Positions 14,112 through 27,539 of a DNA stretch of 64,000 bases are shown here, in pieces. The notes below the pieces were generated by a model. The model saw nothing but the letters and a program-made list of their open reading frames with translations. It did no database searches and was not told the origin of the DNA. Position 1 is the stretch's first letter; every line of letters begins with the position of its first letter. Source of the stretch: Tomocerus qinae (lineage: Eukaryota > Arthropoda > Collembola > Entomobryomorpha > Tomoceridae). The position numbers and the translations under genes are program-made. The DNA lies in assembly GCA_020055645.1 (NCBI GenBank), contig CM034546.1:122066375-122130374 (forward strand), in the 5' to 3' direction.

Positions 14112-17100
14112 ATTACAAAAATTGTTTTTGATATTTTAGATATCTATTGTATAAAACAACTGATGACACGACACAAATATTAACTTAAATACCCAATTTG
14201 AATACATAAATATAAGTTAGCATTACATAGTCTAAACTTATTATTAACAAGACTAGGGGGAAGTATATGTGCATAGACCACTGAGGATTTCTCCTTTACA
14301 ATTTTACCAAATGTAATTTTAAGGCAAGGTATTATCAACAAATAATCTCTTGTGCTTCTTCGACTACATAATAGTAAACTAGGTAATATAATTTAGTTTA
14401 TTTTTGAATGATTAATTTGTAGCGATGACCCAGTTTTTTTGTTTTATACTCGCTTTTTTAAAAGTTAGACAAAAAAGTGTCATCTTACCAGCCATGAATT
14501 AAATGGATGTAAAAAGGTAGGTTAAGCATTATAATTTCCAGTATAGTTACACGATAAACATTGAAGGGTACCCTGAGTACATCTATCGTAAAGTGCCTTT
14601 AATTTAGCAGAGATTTGCTATTGAATGCATGAATTGTTGGTATCCTTACCATGATACTTAATAAATCTAGAAGCATGAGCTGCAATTGCAAACCATTGTA
14701 TTAGTATTATAACTACTTATAGTAATGAATTTGTGTAATCGTTGCGTGATTGATAGAAGAAAGCGATCAAATATTATGCGCCAAGTTAACGTCATTTTGT
14801 AAAAGATTCTGAAACTAAAAAATTGTTGTATATTTCTGGTTAGATGATTGAGATGGATTTTCTAACCGTATTGCAAGAATGAGTGTGAAAGAAATGTAAT
14901 TTTTAGATTTTAGGAAGTGTTGATGATGAGTTTATTTTGAATGACTTGGTTGAATTGGTAGCTACCATCCTCGGCACAGCTACCAACGTATTATTTCAGA
15001 TAGTAAGACTTGCATAAAAACATGTGTACGTGTGGCTATACTTTAGTATACAGTGTAATAAACTTGAATGTAGAGCAGATGAGTTAGCGACAACATAAAA
15101 GAATGCTGTGTTTGTGTCATAACGAATCATTAATGACGATGATTGAGCAGTAATTATAAAGTTCAAATTATAGATAGTGCTATAAGTTACATGCTATGTT
15201 GTGTATAATATACATATTCACACAATAAATACAGCAAACAATCAAAACTTTTGTTTTCCTATCCTTAATTACAATTTACTACGAAACCCTCTTCACTCGT
15301 ATAATTAATTTCACATTTCACTATCATAGTATTAACTCCTTCAAATTCTTTGTACTTGTATTAGCGTACAATATAGTTCGAGTACCAAATTAAACGCAAA
15401 GGACAACTTTGATCATTGATCTTTCCTGGATGGTATATATTACATTTCATCTCAATGGATTCCCAAAAATTACCGGAACTTCTTTCAAAAATAGTAATAT
15501 GATCTAGTTAGTGCTTTTGCAAAGGCTTTCCGCTTTTTCTAGATTCATCGAGAAACATCCAAAATGAAAACGTTTTCTATAACTACTATCTAAAACGTAT
15601 AAAATCCATTACATGCTGCTTTTTTTGCTTTGCTTACAGCTCTAAGGATGCAAACATACAAGAGACTTGATAGTAAATATACCTAACATTCATTTCAGAT
15701 GCATAGCATTTCAGTATTGAAGATAATACTAGTCAAGAGTCAAACACTAGACAGCGATTTTCCTCCTCAGTGTTCATTTAAATATTTTTCACTGGAGTTT
15801 CTTATGCACGTGTATATTAAATCAAGTCAGACGAGATGTTTCATAACATGTATAGTCTACATTTATTAAAACATGAATAATATCAGAAGATGGAATGCTT
15901 TTTAATCTGTCTCAAGTCACTCAAGAGGACCTACCTATATCACAATTCATGAAATATGCATAATTTCAATTTCATAGCCATGTAGCTTATAAAAGTTACA
16001 CATTAGATCAGCTACATCTGTAAAACAAAAGTTGTCCATGTCGTATATCTTACTTATTATCTTGCTACTAGTCAAGCAGTTCAGCAGTAAATTTCATGAA
16101 AAGATAGGGTATTAGATTCTATAAAATACGGACAACCATTTCTAACAGGGATCTGTTTTTCAAGATATTGTCTATTTAATTTATGCAGTAAATCAATAAA
16201 TTGGAATACAACTCCTAAATAATATTCTTCGTCTTATTTATGTATATGCACTTACAAATAAATCTGTAACAACTCGAATAATCAAAATTCGATAGAAATG
16301 GAAAAACCTTGACTTTCTACTAACGTTTAAATATTAATTTTACTGAAATGGAAATGAAGGTTAAAATTTTTCAAACTCAGGTTTTATCTTATCAAAACTG
16401 ACACATTTGTTTTTACTGTTACAGTACAGGAGGTGATGTATTAGACAAGTAATTGATTATTTGCTGGATATGTTGTTCAGACAGTTGGGCCAATATTATG
16501 TCTGCACGAACACAAAGTGCATTAATATTAATAAAGGAATTTGTCATCCATATTTTATTATGCTCCAAACACCAATCAATCAGAAGTTGTTCAATAAACT
16601 CTCCACTACACGACATCTTATTCAGTTTTACACGTGTTAAGTACACACTTTCCAGTAAAACTACGTAGTACATGTACTGAGAATGTCCTCTTCACAAAGT
16701 TTGAGACATTTTATATTTACGTTGACAATACCACTGCAGACAATATCTGTAATTCAGACGCGTGATAATAACATTCTCTATTTACAAAAAGTCTTTGTTT
16801 GAGTTTTCGATATTTCTATCAGAAACTTTATCTTCAGAGTTGTCCCCAGTGTCTCGCTTGAACTTTGAAGCTCTACAAGTAAAACAAACAAAAAAAGTTT
16901 CTGAATCTTCTATTTCTTTCTTGGAAAATATCACGTTTTGAAATCTGTGACCTTTTCAACTTTATCTTTTCGAAAATGAAAAACAAATAAACTGAATATT
17001 GACAGTTATAATGCAATGAAATTGAAATTAGTGTAAAATTGTATGCATTGAGTAAATATTAAGAGACATTTACATTGAGCACCACACGTGTAGACGTAAT

Positions 17101-20100
17101 CTTAATTCATTGGGAGTGTATAAAAGGATGGAATGTCACCTTCTATACATTATATAAGGAGAAAGTGATAATAACTAAGTCAAAGTCAATAAGAACTTTT
17201 AGAATATATTAAATAGTATATAAAATGTACATGAGAAAACCACAAAGTAGTATTTGAAAGAGTTCTTTTGATTTCCCTACACACGAGTACAAGATACCCC
17301 ATCATACATAGCTGACAAAGTTCAAACAAATATTGAGTGAGTGCCCTATATCTAATAATTTTCAGCATTCCACTCTATATGCATTCTAATCTCTAAATAC
17401 TACAAGAGTTGCTTGTGCTTAAACTAGATTCCTCCATATCAGAAATATACCTAGTCAAAGACACGTTTGCTAACAATAAATTTTCAGTCAGTCAGTATCC
17501 TGTCGTCTTTTCAACTGATACTAGATTTGATTGTCAGCTTACATTCCTCATTCCTGTGATTTGAGAGTGTGTTAGAAAACCCGAATGAAATTCCACACTG
17601 AAAACCAGCTTTAGAAGACTAGTACAATTTCATGTATTTCTTCATTGATGTAGATGAACTGAATTACTTCTACTAGAAAGTACAATAAGAGTTGTTTTTG
17701 GTTTTTATTTAGAAACTAACAAAAAAAAGGTTTGCATGAAGAGACAAAATACCCAAAGGAAAAGAAAATTGAACATATTTATTTTATCATTGAATCATAA
17801 TCATACTTACTTCTATAAGTAAATAAGCCTAATAAAATCTCCCTTTAAAAGTTTTATACTTATATATCTATAAAAAGTTAAGCCAGTCCAGTCTCATCGG
17901 ATTGTGTTGTCATTTGTCATATTCTAATAGAAAACGTGATATCAAAGCAAACCAGAGAGCAAAAAAAGTTATCTAAAGAAAGCACATGTATCTATAGGCA
18001 TGTAGATTCATATAATATCTTCTTTCCTATGTCACCCGAGAGTAGGTAGGTAGCTATATGCTTTTAGTACACTAAAAAGAAGAAACGGGAGATACAATAA
18101 GAAATTGTAAAGAACTCAAAAATCTCGTCTGCAGTCGACACTGATGTGTTCCCGAGGAAAGTAATATCTCCAGTAACATTTTTTCCTGAATACTTACCTA
18201 CACATGTTTCTGAATTGATTTGCCATTTGTTTAGCTAATTTTCTACTACATCAGAAAAAAGATACTTTCTATACTTTCTACTCTCATAATTTAATTGCTT
18301 GTCAATAAACTTATGGACGAAGGTCGTTTTTTTCTTAATAAACTTATCGACGAAGGTCGTAGTTTTTTTCTGTGTTAAAACTACTTTTACATTGAATAGT
18401 GCAAAAAATGTCTGTTGCAAAGTACACAAAGAAGGTTTCAAGTTTCAATTATTCTTTGCCTCTTCAGATCTTTTCTGTTCTTGTGCTGTGTAAATAGTAA
18501 AACAAAAGAGGATTTTTTTGAAGATTAAAAAAACGAGTCCATTTACATTGAGTGCGAGTGAATATTTTATAAGACACATGTTATATTTCTCCCACAGTGC
18601 TAAAAATAGTTGTTAATATGTATCAACGTATGTAAAGCTGTATTTGAAGCACTCAAAGAGAAAGCAACTGTCACTGTCAAACTCTCAAGTTACACTAAAA
18701 GTAAGAAAATGGAGTAACTCTGAATTGGGATAATGGTAAGATTCTTTTTATATTGTTGAAATATTAATATTGACATCAGACTCCCTGAAGTGACTTGTTT
18801 CTTTCAATATTCTTATCCTTAATAGAAACTGATTCGCAGAAAATAACATTTATTCTAAAAGATATTCAAAATAAAGATATATCAGAGTAACCTTGCCAGA
18901 TTTCTCTTTTGTTATAAATGTGAGGAATGGTTTTATTACATGAGGTTAGGAACGTGAATGGTGAAAGTCATCTGCAGCACTAAATCTTTTTATGTTTTGC
19001 TGAAAGTTTATATTTGACAAAGATAAGTAGTTCAACCCTAGCAGAATGGTCTACTAGTACAAAGTGAATTGCCAAATCTAATGCAATATTAGTAATTCTG
19101 TAGAAGATGTTGCATATATTCTAATCTTATGTGTTTCTTGCATTTGTTTCGAGTCGGTTAGACCGCTAAAGCCACTTACACGTTGCAGACATGCATTGGC
19201 CTAAATCCTAAAGTGTAATAAAGCCCTAAGTCAAATAGACTATAAGAGAGAAAAAGGTTTTCTCCATTTCTCCAAAGCCCTTTTATATCTTTAGATACTT
19301 TATTTTCCTTACTTTCCTTCATTTCACATCGCATTCCATTTTATACAAGCAATTCTCTATGAATCATGTTGAGTGAGAAAGGCTAGTTCAAAAGCTTACC
19401 CAACCGTACACTTTTCTACTGAAACATTTTTCCTAGCCATGGATAAAGTGCGGAATAATCCTTGAGACTTTTCAATGTCCCCTTCTTTTTATGCTAAAAT
19501 CCTATTTAAATGAACATGTGAATGGCTACAGCTCACTTTACACTATACTTCTTTCCTACCCATTATTATCATTATGTCCTAGGAATACATTCAATGAAAT
19601 TGCAACATATTATGTGTTTTAAGCCAGATTTTCGTCAGTCTAATATATGAAATAAGTGAATATGGAAATAGTTTGAAGAAAAGTAACAACCATTTGTGAG
19701 AAAGAAAGTTTTGGCTTCGAAAATGGTTCTTAAATCTGATTAATGCAATGTACTAGAAAACTTATAGCTTTCTAATATTCTTATAGCCATGCAGTCTACT
19801 ACCTCAACTTATTAATCAGATTGTTTTAATACGCTAGAAACTTTTCCTCAAAACTCAGACTCAGAAATGTAATTGTGTAACTTCTTTACTATTACAGTGA
19901 GGTTCATGCATTAAAAGCTACCATATATCTCCCTTCACTGAATAAATTAATACTAGTCTAGTACAATTCCCAAAGGAAATCCATTTCTACCTACATTTTT
20001 GACTTGCGAGCTTTAAAAATCTAGTTTGACGACTACTGATTATTATTAGTGAACAAATTAAGTTACCTTCTCGGAAAATATAATCCTATATTCCTATGTT

Positions 20101-20484
20101 TAACAGGAAGATAGAATTGAACAAATCAAAGCTCCATTATAATGCATTCTTAAGAAATTACCATGTTCATCTTCAAAGAAATCAATATTTTGGTTGTAGC
20201 AACTGGAGATAAAAAGAAAGCAACAAACGATTCGAAAATCTTTTGAGATGTAGTTTATAACTCTTTCTACTGCTGTTTATCTCAATTACGACCTTTAGCA
20301 AGAGAAATAAGAGTATATCCTTCTGTATACTGTAATAAATGTTCTATAGTGAATAAATATATTACAAAGGGAAGTTCAATCGTTTCGAAAGATGTTCGTC
20401 ATCAATAGCTTTATTTTACGACTCCTATTATAAACACTCGAAGGTAGTTGTAACTAATAGAAGCAGCCAACCAACACAAGGCAG
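14112..20484. other. Spacer downstream of chitinase
   Basis: Begins with the chitinase 3' UTR. Candidate poly(A) signals AATAAA lie at 15057 and 15224, but neither is tested. Beyond that I see only AT-rich sequence and a small tandem pair at about 18303-18367 (AATAAACTTAT plus GACGAAGGTCGT twice). The 84-codon minus frame at 16419-16673 has no recognised homology and is not called. Confidence 0.5.
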
Positions 20485-20659
20485 GTCAGCTGTTTTTTAT
20501 ATACAGTTTTTTTCTGCTTTGACGTTGCTATTTTAGTAGTTAAAATAAATGTCTCATAAAGGTAAGGATCTATGGTTCTCTGTCTCTGCAATGGCTAAAC
20601 AGATTCCCCTTTATTGACAGTCTTTTTCTCTACTGTGCTACAAGAAGCAATTTATTAGT
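20485..20659 (+). repeat. Direct repeat, copy 1 (~175 bp)
   Basis: Pairs with 21268-21452. Both start GTCAGCTGTTTTTTATATAC and end CAAGAAGCAATTTATTAGT. They share an identical core of more than 70 bp beginning GACGTTGCTATTTTAGTAG. The core contains ATGTCTCATAAAG followed by GTAAGG, which looks like a start codon and splice donor. Nothing downstream supports a gene. Confidence 0.85.
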
Positions 20660-21267
20660 TGAGGAAGTCATTTCTCTTCTTTCATCTACTACGTTACTTC
20701 TATAGAGAATGACATTCTTTTTTATCCTGTTGTAAGTATAGAATCTGCAAGACTTCCCAGTTTCTCTGGCCAGCTGGGGCCTATTAAACGGCGAATCTGA
20801 GAAATCCAGAATTGTGCAGTTAAGACTTTTATCTCAAATGACTCAAGATTTCACGATTTAATAGCCATTCTCCAAAGTTTATCTTTAAAAGCGCTTACCA
20901 CAGTCTACAATGCCTGACTTGTGATACAATTTGCATCCGTATCTACCGGAGGTAAAAATCTAAGTCAATATACGATACAAAATATAGAAAATCTTTCCTA
21001 TGCAGTATGCAGTCTAGAAAACCTTGACTATCTTGTAAAATAGAATACTCGGATGATATGCCATAGAAGATTGTGGTGACCTTGTCTTGACATAAATTTC
21101 AATGTCACCACAAATGTTGGCAGACGAACATTTATTCAAAGAAAATTTCCCCAAGGGTAGTAGGACAAAAAAATAACATTCCTTAGTGTTCAACTTTTGG
21201 CAACCAAACTGCATCCTACAGTCAAAAAATGTTGATTAATAACCACAGCATGCTACATAACGGAAAT
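20660..21267. other. Spacer between the two direct repeats
   Basis: No recognisable gene or repeat; the minus frame 21014-21214 is short and unsupported. Confidence 0.5.
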
Positions 21268-21452
21268 GTCAGCTGTTTTTTATATACAGTTTTCTATAGT
21301 GTTATCTTTGACGTTGCTATTTTAGTAGTTAAAATAAATGTCTCATAAAGGTAAGGATCTATGGTTCTCTGTCTCTGCAATGGATAGAAATGCAGATTTT
21401 TTTTATTGACAGTATTTTGTAGCTACTGTGCTACAAGAAGCAATTTATTAGT
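21268..21452 (+). repeat. Direct repeat, copy 2 (~185 bp)
   Basis: Second copy of the sequence at 20485-20659, 783 bp downstream in the same orientation. The core of more than 70 bp is unchanged; two less conserved stretches flank it, one with a small insertion. The pattern suggests either a local duplication with a constrained core or two insertions of one short element. Confidence 0.85.
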
Positions 21453-22500
21453 GCAAAAATAATCTTCTTACACCATTTAATACCTACTTACGGATTTTGT
21501 TACAAGAATCACGATAATCTCATGTGAATTCCAGGTTTTTATGACGGGGCTATTTGATATTGAGTAGGAGTACTTATTGGCGTTGGATACCAGAAGAAGA
21601 TATGAAAAATCTTATGACAAAGTTATAAAATGTCACAGCTGGATGGAATCCCATTTTAATGTAGGTATATACCCTGGAATTATTATTGAGTAAAATAGTA
21701 TCTATACTGCAGAATTGTAAGAGGCAGAGCAGAGACTACAATATCCATTCAAGTTGACCGTAATAGATATAGGTAATCCACTCTATTCCTTCAAATAGGA
21801 CGCAATCTCGGAAACCCGAAGGAGGCTTAAATAGATAAATAGGTATGGAAATTCTATAAATAGACTATTCAATCTCAATCTTCTTTAATCTTTAATATTC
21901 CAGACCAGTCGAGTCATCATCAGATGTGAACGAAATACAAAATACTACTACACCAGATCGTTTACACAAGTCCGATAGTTAAACACGTGATTAGTTTACA
22001 GAGATATCCGATAACTATATTTCTCCTGTTTCGTTTACCGTTTAGACCAAAAGACACGGGCAACATTCCAAGTGTTACTAAAACCCGAATGTTTATTATT
22101 GGCGATTTGATCTTGCTCTTTGGGAATTCGAAATGCTACCGTATATAGACATTCCTATCTGTGGAAACAGTTTGTAGCTATAATTTCTGATTACATATCA
22201 TTGTTTGCAATTTAAAGGCATCATATATTTAAGGCATTATCTACTTTTGTAGTTTTACACACAACTGAGTACGTGCTTATCGACATCCATTAACTTAAAA
22301 GTACCTGCTTGCATTTATTAAGCATCGGTTTTTGATAGTTTATCATTTCACCCCTGCAGTCTGTCTGTGTGTGAATGTCAAAATAACTTCAGAATCTTTC
22401 AGCATATGTTCTAGGGACAATGACAAACTACGAGTTCGAAAATGGTATTGATATGGTCTTAGAACTTTGAGTAATTAATTGTTTTCTTCCTCGTCGCTAG
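21453..22500. other. Spacer
   Basis: Nothing recognised on either strand. Confidence 0.5.
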
Positions 22501-22689
22501 TATAACTGTTTCGCTCTAACATTAACCTCTTTGTATTCGAAAGACAAATGATCATATATTGTAATGCAAGGCTTAACTTCAGCGCAAACTTCGAATCGAG
22601 CAAATCAACGTGGAAGGTCCATTGTAATGCAACATATGATCGATTGTCTTTCGAATACAAAGAGATTAATGTGAGAGCGAACAGTTATA
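22501..22689. repeat. 189-bp palindrome (hairpin or TA-flanked MITE)
   Basis: Arms 22501-22569 and 22622-22689 are reverse complements over about 68 bp with roughly ten differences, around a ~52-bp loop. The outer ends read TATAACTGTT and AACAGTTATA, consistent with TIR TAACTGTT and a TA target duplication as in mariner-like MITEs. A long-hairpin RNA precursor is the alternative. The overlapping open frames on both strands are by-products of the symmetry. Confidence 0.8.
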
Positions 22690-25003
22690 TCATTTATAAC
22701 CGTAAAAAAGTTAATACGATTCTATTTTACCGATACTATTTTACAACGTTTACCACGGCTTACTACTCATACTCCTCATGCTGCAATTTTCTCTTTGCTA
22801 CTTTATAAATATCTACGATTTGAATTTAGATAGGAAACAGTTTATGCAATAAATATGATGTCGTTCGTATTTACACTATCCATTAGCTGTTGATTGGAGA
22901 GTTGAAAGAACATTCCTATAAATAGATATGTCTATTCCCTACTATTGTATATAACTGAAAATATTTATATAGTAGTGTAATGTAATGATAAACAGATCAA
23001 TAAATAATAGGCAGAGAGTCATAACGGTGAAAGCTGACTTTCTCTTCTGACTGAAGCAATATGTTTCCAGATTTAGACGTAATTAACGTCACATGAATCT
23101 AGTTATCCATAAATGTCAGATTGGTTCGTCCTAACTAAACAAAATCAACTTAGATCAAACGCAATAATGCTTGCGAATCTTTCTCATTTCTCCATCATGA
23201 AATACCATGCATTCCATTCATCTCTATCAAGTTAGATACCTTTAATCTCGACAGATGTGTTGATTCAGGTAGACAACCGAGATGAGGATACACACAGCTA
23301 TTCGCATTCATTCGCAATGGCATGCATCTAGAAGCCTCTTTCCTGCAAATGCTATTCGCCACTTAGTGTCAATAATATCTTCAAAACATCATGCATTTAA
23401 AACAGGCAATACTCAAGTACCTCTACCTTGATAAATCAACCAATTTAAAATTAATACGCAGTTTTCCTTGCTGAAGTGAACTTTTTAAAGTTTTTGATTA
23501 AAAGTGATGGAGTACTAACAGTTAGTGCTTGTTAACGTGTCTACGGCTAACTTTTCCCAATATATTTACGTAAGTATCAGGTAATTTCAAACTTTGAAGT
23601 ATCATTTCAGAGGATTCGTTACTTTGATGAATATCATGCATCGAGACTTGGTAGGACATATTTACATTTGATTTACACAGGGCAAAGGTAGAAACTTATG
23701 TAATGTAAGTTAGTGCAAACGGTACGTGTATTTGGACAGAAATCAGCTTATTTTATTACAAGTTCAAATATTATTATTTGCATGCTGTATTTTGGACCAG
23801 TTTAATGTACTTATATAGTGTACTTAAAAGCTGCCATGTAAAATATAACTGTACCTACATATGAGTGTGTTACATATTCCGTAGTATTTACCAAGCTTAC
23901 TATTAGATTTATTTTGACGCTTTTGGCTGCTACAGTTATAATTAGAACCGAATACTCCAAATGCAATCATTTTACTCCACGCAAAACTGCTAAATATAAA
24001 CAGGATTGTCTAGTTCGAAGTCATAGAAGTGAACAGAGTATTAACAAACGTCACTCACTGGCGAGTTTCTGAGAATTTCCACAATCTAGATAGTACTAAA
24101 TTGTTGTGACAGCGCCCAGATAGGCAAATACATCTGTGGCAATATTTTCATTAGGAAGACCAGAAAATCCATTGCGAGGGTCTATATTTAGAAAATTCTG
24201 GATAAAAAATGCCAGGTGTCTGAAACACCTTAAATTCTAGTGAATTCCCATCTGATGCACCTATAGCCAAATTCCTATTTAGTATTGCATTGCATTGTTG
24301 CATTGAAATTAGGAACTTGTACTATTATAGTTGATACTAGTGTTCAATACTTGATTACGAAGCCCTTCTCAGTCATATATGACGTCAAATATTCTTCAGT
24401 TTATGACGTATTTCTATACGAATTTAAATATTTGACAACGAAGGAGTTAACAATGATAAAATTCTATTGTGTGACAAATCACCTACAAATTGTACAAGAG
24501 CCGTCCGGGAGTCCGCATGCATGGACATGAGATTTTTGGCTAAAGCAAATACATTGAGAAACAGGATGTGATTTTATTATGTGTACTGCTTCTTATATAG
24601 AAAACTCTAATAATACAGACAGAATTTTATAGCTATAAATATTGACTGCGTGTATAGTGCAATTCAATTATTCCACTAACACTCGCTTTTCCACGAAAAT
24701 TGGGATAATATTACAGCCGTAGAGGAAGGTGTAGGAGTTTTCAAGTCGACCAGGTAAATTAAATGACCTTTCCACATCTGCATCTTGTTAGTTGGTATAG
24801 CACAGAACACCCACACAAAATCGAACTAAAAATCCAACACTATCCAAAAACCTACCCGAATCTAGTGCTAAAATTAATAGCAAGTTTAACAGGTACATAA
24901 AGCTAGACTACCAACATTACATCAATAGATGTACACAGAGGAAACAAATCTCATTTTTACCATGACTCATTGATACCCAGTAGAAAGCAGTCATCATTGA
25001 ATC
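22690..25003. other. Spacer
   Basis: No supported gene. The 81-codon frame at 24285-24530 has no family resemblance. A TGACGTCA octamer near 24380 is a CRE-like match without gene context. Confidence 0.5.
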
Positions 25004-25299
25004 CTAGGGAACAAAAAAGAACCTTTTTTGCCTTTTTTTACCTTATAAAAAAGGTAGGAGTAAGATTTTTTAAAAGCAGTCCTTTTTGCCTTTTTTACCT
25101 TTTTTATAAAAAAGGTAGGAGTAAGATTTTTTAAAAGAAGTCCTTTTTTGCCTTTTTACCTTTTTTGATGTAGCAGCATGCCCCATTTACTTTCATTTTA
25201 CATGTAAATAAGGTAAAAAAGGTAAAAATGACTGCTTTTTTTAGAAAAAGTAGTACTTTTTACCTTTTTTGTAAAAAAGGAGTACCTTTTTTGCTCCCT
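25004..25299. mobile_element. Short AT-rich TIR element with internal ~60-bp repeats
   Basis: The left end TAGGGAACAAAAAAG matches the reverse complement of the right end CTTTTTTGCTCCCT with one change, giving TIRs of about 14 bp. TGAATC lies on both sides, a probable eroded target duplication. Inside, two full and one partial copy of a ~60-bp unit built from CCTTTTTTGCC, TACCTT and AAAAAAGGTAGGAGTAAGA begin at 25022, 25081 and 25142. No coding capacity. TAGGG ends suggest hAT affinity, which is inference. Confidence 0.6.
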
Positions 25300-25540
25300 G
25301 AATCGGGCTGACTTGTCCATTGCACTAAATTCAGCTTAGAATTACTATTGTGAGAAGAGTTTTGCTTTTGAAGCAAAGGATGATAAATAAGTAGGGCAGC
25401 TCATCTTCAGTAGATGCACAAATAGAATATGTATAGGTAATGGTAGCAGTATTTTCCAACTTCTATCAAAATCGTCGGACTTATGTATCATCCGTTGTAG
25501 GTATTTATGTATTATGTATATACTTTGTTATGAGTAAGAC

Positions 25541-26197
25541 TAGGCTGACCATACGTCCCGTTTTTAACGGGATCGTCCCGTTTTTGGTGACCTGTCCCGG
25601 CGTCCCGAAAGTGTCCCGTTTTCAGAAACGCGTCCCGTTTTTTAGGAAGAATTGAGTAATATGTAATTTAATGACTACTACGAACGAAAAAGGAAAATTT
25701 TGACTGAAAATAACAAAATTTTTCGCGCTTCGCGCGATTAATGGTAAAACTTAATGGCAATCTACAATATAATATTGGCTTTTCTCAACAAAAGGACCTA
25801 ACATTTTCATGGTTCGCACAATTGTTTGGAAACTTTAAGCCGTTTTAGGGAAATTGTAGACCATTTTTTGCAAACAAAACTTAAAATTAAACAGCTTCGC
25901 GCGATCATAAGATTTTTTGTCTATTTTCAGCAATAAGAGGTTAAAATTAACGCGCTTCGCGCGATTATAATTGTCTTTTATGGTTATTTTAGGGCAAAAA
26001 TAGCTTAAAGTTATCGCGCTTCGCGCGATTAAATGCCATTTTTTAAAATGTTGGGCAAAAGTATCTTAAAATTAACGCGCTTCGGGAAAATATTCCTAAA
26101 ATACATGGTTAAATGGCATTACCCCCGTCAAAATCGACTTCTAAATACAATACTGTATGGTGTCCCGTTTTCCCTACGTCAAATTATGGTCAGCCTA
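25541..26197. mobile_element. 657-bp non-autonomous hAT-type MITE
   Basis: Perfect 13-bp terminal inverted repeats TAGGCTGACCATA / TATGGTCAGCCTA are flanked by a perfect 8-bp target duplication AGTAAGAC (25533-25540 and 26198-26205). Eight-bp duplications are typical of the hAT superfamily. Six GTCCCG motifs crowd the first 100 bp and one lies near the right end, like subterminal transposase sites. A ~62-bp unit carrying CGCGCTTCGCGCG recurs in the interior. No transposase is encoded; the small frames here are not genes. Confidence 0.88.
25724..26084. repeat. CGCGCTTCGCGCG hairpin repeats inside the hAT MITE
   Basis: Copies start near 25724, 25893, 25951, 26014 and 26076. The last four are 58-63 bp apart and are usually preceded by CTTAAAATTAA. 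The second and last copies are degraded. Each intact copy can fold into a short GC stem with a CTT loop. Confidence 0.8.
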
Positions 26198-26205
26198 AGT
26201 AAGAC

Positions 26206-27539
26206 TCAAATTGTAACTTTCTCTATGTAGGGCTAGTCCACTAATTAGTACGTTGAGACTTGTACAGAAGTTTAAATGCTAAAGAGGACTTAGAGAAGAT
26301 AGGAGGATGTTACATACTTAAATCACCGCAAATAAATTACATGAAAATCGGAAAAAGTTATGTCAGATTAAATTAGTGCAGTAATTTAATTAAGGTGAAA
26401 AGATATTTCCCAAGGTATATTGCACTTCTAGTTATTTCATCTTGTATGACCTTGATGAGAATTGAAGGACATGGATAGGGAAGTAAAATAATTGGAATGT
26501 TACTAAAAAATAGGAAGTGAGCAGATGTGGTAGGGGAATGTAAGAAAGAGAGAGTGGATAAGTATGTATGTCTGTAGAAAAGTGCCTCGTTAGAATCACA
26601 TTTAGTTCAAATGCTCATCTGAGCACATTAATCTTCTCACAATTAGATCGCAGCATGGAGTTGAGGAAGAAGCGGAAGGACCCATCTGTGGGAATCACAC
26701 GCTGACTCAGGACTATATCCCTTGAATATTTATTGACTTCAATCTATTAGGTGACAAGGGTTGGAGCACTTTTCTGTAAGTAGCAATTCCAGATACATGC
26801 GTTTTTACTTTATCACAAAATGAGAGTTTGTGGAGGATCGACCCATCCTTCCGTACTAACGATCCTAGTTAACTGCATGTAATCAGAAAAAGGCAAGAGC
26901 AAGGTCGATAATAACATTATCGGCAAAAAAGATGTCATGTCATGATAGTTCGGATGTGTACGATGCCGTAGAAATGTCCTAGTCAAGGAACATCTGTCTC
27001 TCTCTACAAAATACTTACGTCTGTCATTCTTTTCCAACGAGAAGCCATAAAGGACAACTCTTCCGACTCATAATATCCCCTTCGATATCTCAGATCACAA
27101 TTTTCCCTACTTTTCTTTATACCTAAAGGAATTCTACTACGCATAAACTCCAAATTCTTCCCTCACAGAATTACTTCGACGTCCTACGTAACATTTAATT
27201 CCTTACCATATAATTTCCTAACTATACACGCATAGATCGTATATAATTCATAATTACTGAAATTCTTAAAATCTATTTACAGACTACTAATTATAAAATA
27301 AAATAAAAATCTTGAGGCAAACACGTTTTCCCTACCGAAAATTACAAAAACCTGCAATTTCATTGCAGATCTCTTAGACCTGTAGTATTTTTAATCATAG
27401 TATATAGCCCCTTCATGTTTCAGCCTCTCTAGTGTTTATCCAATTCTTACGGAGTGCATTGTAAGGCTTGTAAGTGTACAGACAGCTTTTTGTCTTGTTT
27501 GTATGTACTTAAATACTTAGGAGTTATCTGTAATTATTA
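26206..27539. other. Spacer
   Basis: No supported gene. The minus frame 26813-27037 is unrecognised and has no splice context. Confidence 0.5.

Noticed and set aside
16419-16673. 84-codon minus-strand frame
   Set aside because: No family resemblance, no splice context, and the opposite strand is equally open; chance cannot be excluded.
24285-24530. 81-codon frame near a CRE-like TGACGTCA
   Set aside because: No homology recognised, and a palindromic octamer in AT-rich spacer is expected by chance.
25724-26084. Regular spacing of the hairpin units as a CRISPR-like array
   Set aside because: Eukaryotic context, spacers are themselves similar, and the units lie inside a TIR element.
25440-26230. 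Open frames of 71 and 65 codons
   Set aside because: They lie in or across the hAT MITE and encode only its repeats.
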